Positions 41,419-48,812 of a stretch of 63,764 bases of DNA are shown piece by piece. The DNA is from Acidobacteriota bacterium (lineage in GTDB: Bacteria; Acidobacteriota; Vicinamibacteria; Vicinamibacterales; UBA2999): the NCBI GenBank assembly GCA_016184455.1, contig JACPCS010000129.1, forward strand, positions 1-63,764, read 5' to 3'. Every line of letters begins with the position of its first letter. The stretch's first letter is position 1. Below the pieces are notes generated by a model. It saw only the letters and a list, made by a program, of their open reading frames with translations. It was not told the origin of the DNA and made no database searches. A program made the position numbers and the translations under genes.

Positions 41419-41964
41419 ATGACTCCCCGATCGCGTCCGGCGCTCGTCGGCGGTCTCGCGGTCGGTATCACGGTCGCTGTCATCGCGGCGGCCGGCACGT
41501 GGTGGAGGAGTGCGGCCGATTCCTCCGGCTGTCCGCGCACGCTCGCGCGCTCGGCGCCGTCGACGCTCGACGAGGCGTCCTGGCTCATTGCCGAGTGCGG
41601 CGGCCAGGGCGTCCAGGCCCGTCTGCGAGGTGCCCCGCTGACTGACCTTGTCAGCTACCGCAACCGGGACCTTCCGCCCGCTGTGTGGTTCGTGCCGACA
41701 TCGCTCCTGTATCGCCAGCTGTCCGAGGTCGGGTTCGAGTTCGCCGACGACATGTCGTTTGCGGTGCTGGCGGCGGCATGGCACCGCACGCGCGGGCTGC
41801 CGTTCGACGCGAAAGCCACCGCCGACTGTCTGCGCGCCTGGAACCGCAAGATGCGGCTGTGGATCGAGTCGGTCCCGCCCGGGTCGTCGGTCCCGGCGCC
41901 GGAGTTCGGCTGCGCAACGCCGGAGGAGATCGACAAGGGCCGACATCTGTGGCCGAAGGAGTAG
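41419..41964 (+). CDS. Single-pass membrane protein of unknown function
   Basis: Protein of 181 aa. One transmembrane segment (about 10-30; VGGLAVGITVAVIAAAGTWW) is followed by an extracytoplasmic domain with VSYRNRDLPPAVWFVPTSLLY, ADDMSFAVLAAAWHRTRG and three or more cysteines. No family is recognised. I used the ATG at 41419 because it gives a clean anchor; a longer frame from 41302 overlaps the small 59-aa gene. It is followed by a GCCGG palindrome and then about 590 bp without a convincing gene. Confidence 0.55.
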   Translation: MTPRSRPALVGGLAVGITVAVIAAAGTWWRSAADSSGCPRTLARSAPSTLDEASWLIAECGGQGVQARLRGAPLTDLVSYRNRDLPPAVWFVPTSLLYRQLSEVGFEFADDMSFAVLAAAWHRTRGLPFDAKATADCLRAWNRKMRLWIESVPPGSSVPAPEFGCATPEEIDKGRHLWPKE

Positions 41965-42555
41965 GGCCGGCTGCAGCCGGACCGGCTGCCGTGAAGGCAA
42001 GGCGGAGCGCCTGGGCGTTGGTCCCCCAACCCGGCTCGCGCTTTCGGTGGCTCTTCAGCGCGTCTCGACGGCTCGCATCGCGGCGCAGGCGCGGCGGATC
42101 CCAGACGAGAGGTTCCTTCGACAAGCGCGTTCCTCGGTGACGCTTTCATCGACTGCGACGGCTTGCGGCTTCGCTCTTCAGGTGATCTGACGAGCCATGA
42201 GGCATGCGGGAGTGAGCTCGACACGGGCGTTCTCAGATTCAATTCGACGGTGGCATCAGGTTGTCCGCAGGCCTCGAAGTAGAGCAGTGCGAGCTCCAAA
42301 CGGGTCCAACGCCTGCTCGGTTCAGGAGAGCTGGATAAGACGGTTCCCAAAACCCACCTGGAGAGCGTGTCGGAACTCGCTGGTTCTCATCTGATCAACG
42401 GAAGGCGGTTTCGCGTCCCGTTGACAGGTGTCGTCTGGACAGGAACGGCGACGTAACGCCGGGCGCCTTCGGTTTCCAGGGAGCCGCTGGTGGGGATCAC
42501 CTGACCACGCACACGTTTCGCTAGCCCCCGCAGAGGGCCTCGTTGTTCGATACCG
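41965..42555. other. Gene-free stretch with short palindromes
   Basis: No supported gene was found on either strand. It opens with the palindrome CCGGCTGCAGCCGG (41967-41980), close to the REP-like motif near 27017. The remaining open frames are short and compositionally poor. It marks the change from the TonB/PDxxGxW region to the accessory-like block on the right, so decayed sequence is plausible. Confidence 0.4.
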
Positions 42556-43683
42556 TCAACGGGAATCGCCGAAGCTCCGCGAGAGCAACGCGCGATCGAT
42601 CTCGACGGACGGGTCGCCGGTAGGCGTCCGGCGTGTCCGCCGCGCGTATTCGTCGGCGAACGCCTGCCGTAGACCCGCCGATGTCGACAACTCCGCGAGA
42701 TTCGCCCGCGAATATTCGCGGCCGGACCGGGCCAGGAGATCCGGCCGGCCGAGTAAAGCCCTCCCGACTGCGACCAGATTGGCGCCGCCTTGGAGGAAGA
42801 ATTCCGCTTCCGCGGCCGTCCGAATGCCGGTGCCCTCGACCAACGGAACCGTGATGCCATGACGGCGAAGAACGCCCGAGAACGCGCAGGGCCGTGGCGC
42901 CTGCTCCGCCTTCCCGCGGTAGATGTGCAGGTAGTCCACTCCCGCCTCGGTGAGAGCGTTCGCGAGATCGACGAATGAGCCGAGGGACCGCCGATCGGCT
43001 CGATCCTCTCCGTCGACGGAGAACGGGCTGAGTGTGTAGCCGACCAGAAAGCGGCGGGGGAGGCGCTGTCGCACTCGACGCACGATCAGCGTCGGCAGGA
43101 GATCAGGGGATCGCCATTCGTCGGATCGGCCGTTCGTTCGAGGGTCGCTGAACGCATGGATGAGATATCCGTTGGCGCCGTGCAGCTCGACACCGGCGAA
43201 GCCGGCGCGGCAGGCGCGCCAGGCGGCCGCCTCAAACCGCTCGACCAGCCGTTCGATGTCGTGCGCGCTGAGTGCGCGTGCGGCGTCGTAGCGTACGGAG
43301 CGTGCGGCTGCCGCCGACGGCGCGACAACCTCGTGTCCCGACACCTGGGTGCTGGTTTTCGGACCGGCATGAAACAACTGCGCAATGGCCGGCGCGTACC
43401 GTTGAATCCCGTCCGCAAGCCTCGAAAAGGCGGGAAGCTTGCCATCGTCGTCCATGCCCATCTGGTTGGGAAAGCCCTTCCCCTCGGGTGAGACATACGT
43501 CGCGCCCACGATGACCAGTCCGACGCCGCGGCGCGCTCTGTCGACATAGAACTCGATGTGATGCGAGGTCGGTCGATCCGCGATCTCCGGAAACAGCGTC
43601 ACCATCGGAGCCATCGCCCAGCGGTTTCGAAGCTGGAGGGGACCGAACGAGACCGGCGCATCGACCGTGTTGGGGTTACTCAT
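42556..43683 (-). CDS. NADH:flavin oxidoreductase / Old Yellow Enzyme family
   Basis: FMN enzyme of 375 aa with a TIM-barrel pattern: FGPLQLRNRWAMAPMVTLFP, FYVDRARRGVGLVIVGATYV, substrate-side AGFAGVELHGANGYLIHAFSD and phosphate-binding VGRALLGRPDLLARSG. The usual His-Asn/His pair appears as HGAN. No C-terminal NAD/Fe-S extension is present, so it is the short OYE type that reduces activated C=C bonds. The start overlaps the upstream membrane-protein gene by 8 nt. It is not obviously linked in function to its neighbours. Confidence 0.9.
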   Translation of the reverse strand: MSNPNTVDAPVSFGPLQLRNRWAMAPMVTLFPEIADRPTSHHIEFYVDRARRGVGLVIVGATYVSPEGKGFPNQMGMDDDGKLPAFSRLADGIQRYAPAIAQLFHAGPKTSTQVSGHEVVAPSAAAARSVRYDAARALSAHDIERLVERFEAAAWRACRAGFAGVELHGANGYLIHAFSDPRTNGRSDEWRSPDLLPTLIVRRVRQRLPRRFLVGYTLSPFSVDGEDRADRRSLGSFVDLANALTEAGVDYLHIYRGKAEQAPRPCAFSGVLRRHGITVPLVEGTGIRTAAEAEFFLQGGANLVAVGRALLGRPDLLARSGREYSRANLAELSTSAGLRQAFADEYARRTRRTPTGDPSVEIDRALLSRSFGDSR

Positions 43684-44362
43684 CGATCGGATTGCGCGAG
43701 AGGGGCGTGTGGTCGGGCATCTTGATATCCCTGTACGCGGAGTAGAAGGCACGGTAGACGGCGCGGGCGAAAATCTTGATGAACTTGTCCTTCGCCAGCC
43801 AGAATATCGATGTGGCCACAATGGTGCCGCCGACAATGGCGGCGATCAGGACGTAGTCGCTCGGCGGCAGCGGTTTGGGTTGCCTGATGACGAGCCACGA
43901 CTCGAGCGTCCCGACGACGATCGTCACGAACACCATGCTTCGGCACAGTGCGTATGTCGCGTAATGGTTCTCCACATAGATCCCTTTTCCCTGCTGAATC
44001 ACGTAGTCGTAGCAGCCGTTGAACATCATTTGCTGGGCTGCGCGATCGCCTGATGCCGGCAGCTTGAAGAGATCCTCGAAGGCCGCCTTCGTCTGCCGCT
44101 TGAACTCTGGGGTGAACGTGACGTCGCCCTCCTTCATAAGGATAAGTGCGGCCTCGTCTTCGTGCAGGAACCGGCTGCCTACTTGATGCAGGAGGAGGCC
44201 GACGACATACGCGATCGGCAGCATCGCCAGAGTGGCCCCCCAGTCCAGTTGGCCCGCTCCAACGCGTCCGATCCTGATGAGAAAGAAGTACACAGCGGCG
44301 CAGACCACGGCGCCCGGGAACAACACTCCGAAGAGATCGTGGAGGTTGAGCTTCTTCTCCAT
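43676..44362 (-). CDS. Integral membrane protein of unknown function
   Basis: Protein of 228 aa with two N-terminal transmembrane helices (LFGVLFPGAVVCAAVYFFLI; LAMLPIAYVVGLLLHQVG) and two near 140-195 (MVFVTIVVGTLESWLVI; YVLIAAIVGGTIVATSIFWL). A soluble segment at about 65-130 separates the pairs. No enzymatic motif is seen. The layout, with a short cytoplasmic N-terminus and paired helices, is common for defence effectors and housekeeping proteins alike. It lies 6 nt downstream of a nucleotidyltransferase-like gene, so the two may function together. Confidence 0.7.
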   Translation of the reverse strand: MEKKLNLHDLFGVLFPGAVVCAAVYFFLIRIGRVGAGQLDWGATLAMLPIAYVVGLLLHQVGSRFLHEDEAALILMKEGDVTFTPEFKRQTKAAFEDLFKLPASGDRAAQQMMFNGCYDYVIQQGKGIYVENHYATYALCRSMVFVTIVVGTLESWLVIRQPKPLPPSDYVLIAAIVGGTIVATSIFWLAKDKFIKIFARAVYRAFYSAYRDIKMPDHTPLSRNPIDE

Positions 44363-44368
44363 CCGCCG

Positions 44369-45100
44369 CTACTCTTCGACGGCATCCACGAGCGAGCGCA
44401 CCGTGGCGCGTGGGTTCGCACACGTGTCCTTGGACTGCAGGTAACGAACGGCTTGTTCGATCACCGACGAGGACGCATGTTCCCGCACCCGCCCACGCGC
44501 GGCTTCGCTGAGCGCGAAGCCGGTCACCTCGTGGACATAGGCCACGTGCGCGAAGTGGTACGCTACCCACGGCTCCACCCAACGGCTCCTTGTGCCGAGA
44601 TCGATGGTGCGGCGGGCCATCGCTTCGAGAAATCCCCGCTCGTGAAGCGCGGCACTCCGTGGGTCGTAGAGAACCGCATCGGCCGTGAGCGTCACGCAGT
44701 CGAGAAAATCGCTGATCGAAGTCACCTGCGGCGTCTGCCCGGCGATGGTCAGCTCGAGCTCCGCCCGCCAGATGTCGACGGCAAATCCGCTGACGCCCAG
44801 TTTCATACCGCCGAAGCGGTTGCGCCCCGGCCGCTCGCTGGCGAACGCGTCGTGCAGCTGCTGGTCGCTCATCACTCCAAACACGACGAAATCCAGGTCT
44901 CTCAATGCCATCGACGTCTGGAGCATCTCGGCGAGGACGGCATTCCTCAGCACGCCGCCAAACACGAACGTCTGGGCCGGAGCTGCAACATGGCCGACGA
45001 CCTCGTCGATCGCCATCGCCACGGCCGGCTGTTCCAGAACGCCCTTGATGCAGCGGAGAGCAAAAGACCGGTCCGGCGATGACGTGGAAACCGCGCGCAC
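44369..45100 (-). CDS. Nucleotidyltransferase-fold protein (poly(A) polymerase head-like)
   Basis: Protein of 243 aa from a GTG with AGGA 5 nt upstream; the frame is open farther, to 45250. The Pol-beta fold signature is FVFGGVLRN (GG at 48-49, Arg 52), RDLDFVVFG (Asp 68 and 70), and the third acidic site GFAVDIWRAE (about 112). This matches the head domain of CCA-adding and poly(A) polymerases. The rest (DFLDCVTLTADAVLYDP, helical C-terminus) lacks the RNA-binding arms of those enzymes. A stand-alone head domain beside a membrane protein and an AbiTii gene hints at a defence or toxin role (inference). Confidence 0.65.
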   Translation of the reverse strand: MRAVSTSSPDRSFALRCIKGVLEQPAVAMAIDEVVGHVAAPAQTFVFGGVLRNAVLAEMLQTSMALRDLDFVVFGVMSDQQLHDAFASERPGRNRFGGMKLGVSGFAVDIWRAELELTIAGQTPQVTSISDFLDCVTLTADAVLYDPRSAALHERGFLEAMARRTIDLGTRSRWVEPWVAYHFAHVAYVHEVTGFALSEAARGRVREHASSSVIEQAVRYLQSKDTCANPRATVRSLVDAVEE

Positions 45101-45280
45101 GATGATCCTAGTGTAGATGAAACCTTGACATACTCGCAGAATGGGGGCGACACACCCATTAGCCTGCGGCGTGTGTGTTCGGGTCGAGCCAGTCTCCTGA
45201 CCATTCCCTTGCCTGGACCCCTGTCCCGTAAAGAACCGTTGACGGGACAACGCCGCAGGGATGGCGAAAGCGATGGTTTC
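45101..45280. other. Intergenic region with inverted repeat
   Basis: It contains TGTCCCGT (45222-45229) and ACGGGACA (45242-45249), a perfect 8-bp stem with a 12-nt loop. It lies upstream of the nucleotidyltransferase start and downstream of the AbiTii gene, so it could be a terminator for AbiTii or an operator for the next gene. Confidence 0.4.
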
Positions 45281-46234
45281 TCAACACGAGTGTGCCGACA
45301 TAGGCACGAAACCCGCGGGTTTACGGAACGACTTCCCGATCAATCCGCAGTAACGCCGCAGCAGCGATCGATGCGTGACTGTCGGAGTTCTCGTCGCTGC
45401 GCGACTACAGGATACCAATCCCCGAAGCGGCTTTCTTCGTCTACCTGAAGCTACTTGCTCAAGTGCGCAAGAATCGAGTGAATCCAGGTCCACACTGAAG
45501 GTTGCGCTGCGGTGGCGATCAAGCTCCCGATCGCTCCTTCGGTGATATTCCGAATCGACTGGCCCGCCGCGCGCACGATCACGTCCGAGCTGCGCGGTCT
45601 GAGTGAATTGCTGGCTATTCTGAGCCACGTTTCCGACGGACCCGTGGAAGACATTCTGGATGATCGGTTGTAGCCCCTCTGGAGGCACGGGCTCGGTATC
45701 CGGTTCAGCCTCGCCGGCGTTCGGATTCGCCCCTTCGATCTCCAAGACGAAATCGAGAACCCTGGTCCTAACGGCGCTCAAGAGCTGCTGAAATTCGTTC
45801 CCGCCGATCTCCATCCATGCGCCGACGCAGTTCAGATCAGGATACATTTTGCCTTGGACGAGGAGGCCCAGCTCGGGCCGAGGGACGATTCCCCCTTTCG
45901 AGAGTGCCTGAACTTTTGCGATGCCGTCGCGAAACTCGACGGGATTCAACTTGTCGTACGCGTCTTTCCCCAGAACGGGCCATAGAAACGGCTGTTTGGG
46001 CGCGTTCCAACCCGCCTTCATGAAGTTCGCGAAGTACTGCGCGTTCAGCTTCCGGTAGGGCGGAACCTGTTGTCCGTCTGGGTAGCCGTCCAGCTCCCAG
46101 GAAATCCATTGACCGAACTCTTGACTCTTTAGGCGGACTGCAAGGATCTTGAACTTTCGCAGGACTGCCCCGAGATCGCTGTTCGCCTTTGCCACCTCGG
46201 TTTGGATCTCTCGCAGGAGCGTCATTTCAGGCAC
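45281..46234 (-). CDS. AbiTii-domain abortive-infection protein, C-terminus probably frameshifted
   Basis: The open frame has 317 aa. The N-terminus matches the AbiTii domain: LLREIQTEVAKANSDLGAVL, LAVRLKSQEFGQWISWELDGY and PPYRKLNAQYFANF. The linker FHGSVGNVAQNSQQFTQTAQ is typical of the family. After about residue 212 the frame becomes low-quality sequence (RDRARGG…). The next frame reads IRNITEGAIGSLIATAAQPS and ILAHLSK, stopping at 45451, which looks like the true AbiTii C-terminus. One base change near 45580-45610 would join them. AbiTii proteins are linked to abortive infection against phage. The start is GTG 46234 or ATG 46225. Confidence 0.75.
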   Translation of the reverse strand: MPEMTLLREIQTEVAKANSDLGAVLRKFKILAVRLKSQEFGQWISWELDGYPDGQQVPPYRKLNAQYFANFMKAGWNAPKQPFLWPVLGKDAYDKLNPVEFRDGIAKVQALSKGGIVPRPELGLLVQGKMYPDLNCVGAWMEIGGNEFQQLLSAVRTRVLDFVLEIEGANPNAGEAEPDTEPVPPEGLQPIIQNVFHGSVGNVAQNSQQFTQTAQLGRDRARGGPVDSEYHRRSDRELDRHRSATFSVDLDSLDSCALEQVASGRRRKPLRGLVSCSRAATRTPTVTHRSLLRRYCGLIGKSFRKPAGFVPMSAHSC

Positions 46235-46243
46235 GCGTCCATT

Positions 46244-46548
46244 CTATTGCTCAACTGTGAGGTGCTTTCCTAGACCGCCGCCTGCTCCTGCCGCGACTGC
46301 TCCGGTGGACGTAGTACTGATCCCATGAGCGAGCTTAACTTCGGCTCGTCGCAAACGATTGCGCGCTCCCGACGCTGGCTCCCGCGCTCGAGATGGCGGC
46401 GCCCTTCGGGACATGTCGGTAACGAGTAATGTTGACCAGCGGCGCTTCCAGTTCATCCTGGAACACGCTACCGTCGCCCGGCGAGAGGCTGAGACGGCGG
46501 GCCGTTGCCAATGTTCGACATCGCTCAAATGTCCGATAACTGAGATCG
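46244..46548. other. Stretch without a convincing gene
   Basis: About 300 bp upstream of the AbiTii gene. Both strands have open frames, but their translations are Arg/Ala/Ser-rich with no recognisable pattern. The promoter for AbiTii should be here; no good -35/-10 pair was seen. Confidence 0.3.
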
Positions 46549-46788
46549 ATGATTGAGCAGTTTGTCACCGGCGGCGTACTGATCGGGTCGGGATGCTTGG
46601 CGGTGGCGGCAAGCCGGGCCGTGCTGGTCGGTGTCCTCCGCCTGATGACCGCGAAGGCGCTGCTGCACGCTTTTCGCCGCCCCGACACATTCCTGCTCAA
46701 GGCGCAGCGGTTGCTCGCAAAGAGCGCTGCGATGGACGGTTTGCTCTCTATAACCGTCTCTACGAACGGCGACGCTCAGCCGCTGTGA
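46549..46788 (+). CDS. Possible small membrane protein
   Basis: Frame of 79 aa starting MIEQFVTGGVLIGSGCLAVA. One hydrophobic helix (about 8-32) is followed by a basic stretch (HAFRRPDTFLLKAQRLLAKS). There is no strong ribosome-binding site and no known family. It converges on the bactofilin gene, overlapping its end by 13 nt. Coding is uncertain. Confidence 0.3.
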   Translation: MIEQFVTGGVLIGSGCLAVAASRAVLVGVLRLMTAKALLHAFRRPDTFLLKAQRLLAKSAAMDGLLSITVSTNGDAQPL

Positions 46789-47198
46789 CTTTTCGTCTTG
46801 CGACCCTCGCCTGCATTGACCTTCCCCTTGACGAACGCGCCGTCGACCATGAGCAGTCGGGGTGCGCTGATGTCGCCTTCGATGGATCCCGTCGCCTGCA
46901 GGTCGACTCGCTCCGTCGCGGTGACGTTCCCCGTCACTGCTCCACTGATCAGGATCGATCTGGCGACGAGATTCGCTTTGACGGCAGCACGTGGCCCCAC
47001 CGTGAGCACGTGGTTGCCGACCTCGATCACACCTTCGACGTTGCCGTCGATCCGGAGATCCAGAGAGCTGGTGATTCGACCCTCGACGACGACACCGTGG
47101 CCGATCCAGGCTGTGGTGCGGCGTTCCTCGACCTCGGATCGGCCTGCGGGTGAGGAATTGGTTCGAGTCTGGTTGCGCACGCTACCTCCGGTTGCCAT
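46776..47198 (-). CDS. Bactofilin (polymer-forming cytoskeletal protein)
   Basis: Protein of 140 aa. An unstructured basic tail (1-30) is followed by the bactofilin beta-helix: TAWIGHGVVVEGRITSSLDL, RIDGNVEGVIEVGNHVLTVG, AAVKANLVARSILISGAV and ATGSIEGDISAPRLLMVDGA. It ends with FVKGKVNAG and a short Lys/Ser tail. Bactofilins assemble into nucleotide-free filaments that position cell-wall enzymes, stalks or DNA-partitioning factors. No peptidase or ParAB partner lies beside it, so its role is open. Length is normal for the family. Confidence 0.92.
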   Translation of the reverse strand: MATGGSVRNQTRTNSSPAGRSEVEERRTTAWIGHGVVVEGRITSSLDLRIDGNVEGVIEVGNHVLTVGPRAAVKANLVARSILISGAVTGNVTATERVDLQATGSIEGDISAPRLLMVDGAFVKGKVNAGEGRKTKSHSG

Positions 47199-47337
47199 TC
47201 GCTGCCAACGGTCGCGAAGAATGTACCTGATTCCGGCTGTGAAGTGAGAGCAATCAACTCACCACCAGGCGACCACACAGAAGTACTATCGCGGACGTGT
47301 TGGACGGCGTGACACCGAACGATCTCGTCGCGACCTG

Positions 47338-48621
47338 ATGGGGCACCGCCCACCACATCGAGCGGGGCGCACCGCGCGTGAGCATTCGGTCAGCACGCGC
47401 GGGAAGTGTTCGTCTGTCGTTCTTCAGACCGGCCCCCTGGAGCGAGCCGTCTTCCTCGGGCGCCCGAACCGCTTTCTCGTGAGGTTCCGCAACGGCGCCG
47501 CCGAGGGACTCGCCCATCTCGCCAATTCCGGTCGCCTCGCCGAAGTCCTCCTTCCCGGCACCGAGCTGCTCCTCGAGCGTTGCCCGCAGAACCGAATCGG
47601 CTGGAAGGCGATTGGCGCCACGTGGTTGGCGCGCTGGCCCGGCGACCAGCCACGCACGGTCTACCTCGACGCCACGCGGATGAACCGAGTGGCCGAAGAG
47701 CTCATTGCGCAGGGGCTGATCCCCGAGCTCCGCGGCTACCAGATCGACAAGAGGGAGATCTCCATGGGCGGGTCGCGCTTCGATTTCCTGTTGCGCTCGG
47801 GGCCCCGCTGCTTCCTCCTGGAAGTGAAATCGGTCACGCTCGCCGAACGCGGCCTGGCCTTTTTCCCCGATGCCCGAACAGAGCGCGGGCGCCGTCACCT
47901 CCAGGTGCTCGCCCGTTACGGCGGCCGACCCGGCCGCCGCGCGGGCGTCCTCTTCCTGGTGCAGGGGGCGGTGGACACCTTCCTGCCCGACTTCCATAAC
48001 GACCTGGAGTTCGCCCGAACGTGTTGCGCCGTCCGGAACCGTGTGGAGTTTCTCGCTTACCGCGTCGACCCCGCGCTCGGCAGCGATGGATCCCTGGCGT
48101 TTGCCGGCCCGCCCACGCGACTCCGGGTCCCCTGGCGGCTTCTCGATGCGGGTGTGCACGATGCTGGCTTGTACCTGCTTGTCTTGCGGCTGCCGCAGCA
48201 GGCGTGCATCGAGGTGGGCGGCCTTGGACCGCACACGTTCCGGAGCGGATTCTACGTATACACGGGTTCGGCCCGGCGCGGGCTCGGCGCGCGTGTTGCA
48301 CGCCACCTCCGTCGGCGCAAGCGCTTCCACTGGCACATCGACTTCCTGCGGGCACACAGCTCGCACGTGCAGGCGTTCCCGATCCGCGCGGCGTCGGATG
48401 AATGCGAACTCGCTGCCGAGGTGTCCCGCATCGGAGGCGAGCTCGTCAGGGGCTTTGGCGCCTCTGACTGCCGTTGTGCCGGGCACCTTGTCTGGTTTCC
48501 GGAGATTCCAGTGCATATGGCGGCGTTCCAGGAGATGCTCATCCGGAGGCGCCACATGCCCGTGGGGATGCGGGGGGATTCGGGCGGTCACTTCATCCGG
48601 AGCCGGCGCATCGATAGCTGA
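47338..48621 (+). CDS. SfsA-type nuclease domain fused to DUF123/GIY-YIG endonuclease domain
   Basis: Protein of 427 aa with two domains. Residues about 28-250 are SfsA-like: AVFLGRPNRFLVRF, AHLANSGRLAEVLLPG (59-74), PD-(D/E)xK-type nuclease residues in SRFDFLLRS and FLLEVKSVTL, and FFPDARTERGRRHL. Residues about 275-400 are DUF123, a GIY-YIG relative: GLYLLVLRLPQ, GFYVYTGSARRGLGARVARHL, HWHIDFLRAH and the Cys-rich DCRCAGH. Both domains are nucleic-acid enzymes or binders, so the fusion may form a two-activity nuclease. There is no clear ribosome-binding site before ATG 47338. Confidence 0.88.
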   Translation: MGHRPPHRAGRTAREHSVSTRGKCSSVVLQTGPLERAVFLGRPNRFLVRFRNGAAEGLAHLANSGRLAEVLLPGTELLLERCPQNRIGWKAIGATWLARWPGDQPRTVYLDATRMNRVAEELIAQGLIPELRGYQIDKREISMGGSRFDFLLRSGPRCFLLEVKSVTLAERGLAFFPDARTERGRRHLQVLARYGGRPGRRAGVLFLVQGAVDTFLPDFHNDLEFARTCCAVRNRVEFLAYRVDPALGSDGSLAFAGPPTRLRVPWRLLDAGVHDAGLYLLVLRLPQQACIEVGGLGPHTFRSGFYVYTGSARRGLGARVARHLRRRKRFHWHIDFLRAHSSHVQAFPIRAASDECELAAEVSRIGGELVRGFGASDCRCAGHLVWFPEIPVHMAAFQEMLIRRRHMPVGMRGDSGGHFIRSRRIDS

Positions 48622-48636
48622 CGATCAACGGCCCCT

Positions 48637-48786
48637 CTATCGAATCGTGATGATGGCAGTAACCGCTTCGCGCCCTTGAACCGACAGATCGCGCTGTTCA
48701 AGAACGCGCAAGGGGACCCGTCCCTGCTGCGCCGTTGCAATGGTAGTGGCGAGAACGACCAACATTGCGACTGTTCGAACGTTCAT
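48637..48786 (-). pseudogene. Truncated cupin-like secreted protein remnant, 49 aa
   Basis: A minus-strand ATG at 48786 preceded by AGGAG begins a clean signal peptide (MNVRTVAMLVVLATTIATAQ). It continues with QGRVPLRVLEQRDLSVQGRE and stops at 48637. The leader followed by QRDLSVxGREAV resembles the start of secreted small cupin proteins, which normally continue with a His-rich barrel of about 100 residues. That barrel is missing. I infer a gene cut off at the edge of the accessory block. It could also be a genuine small exported peptide. Confidence 0.55.
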
Positions 48787-48812
48787 GTCAGCTCCTCTAT
48801 ATGCCACGTACG

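Noticed and set aside
39259..42000. A 913-aa minus-strand open frame
   Set aside because: It shadows four plus-strand genes with good signal peptides and motifs, and its own sequence has no family character.
46244..46528. 94-aa minus-strand gene upstream of AbiTii
   Set aside because: Arg/Ala/Gly-rich translation without pattern, overlapping equally open frames on the other strand.
41965..48800. Prophage or integrative element
   Set aside because: No integrase, transposase, phage structural gene, tRNA or attachment-site repeat was seen. Only an accessory-like gene mix supports it.
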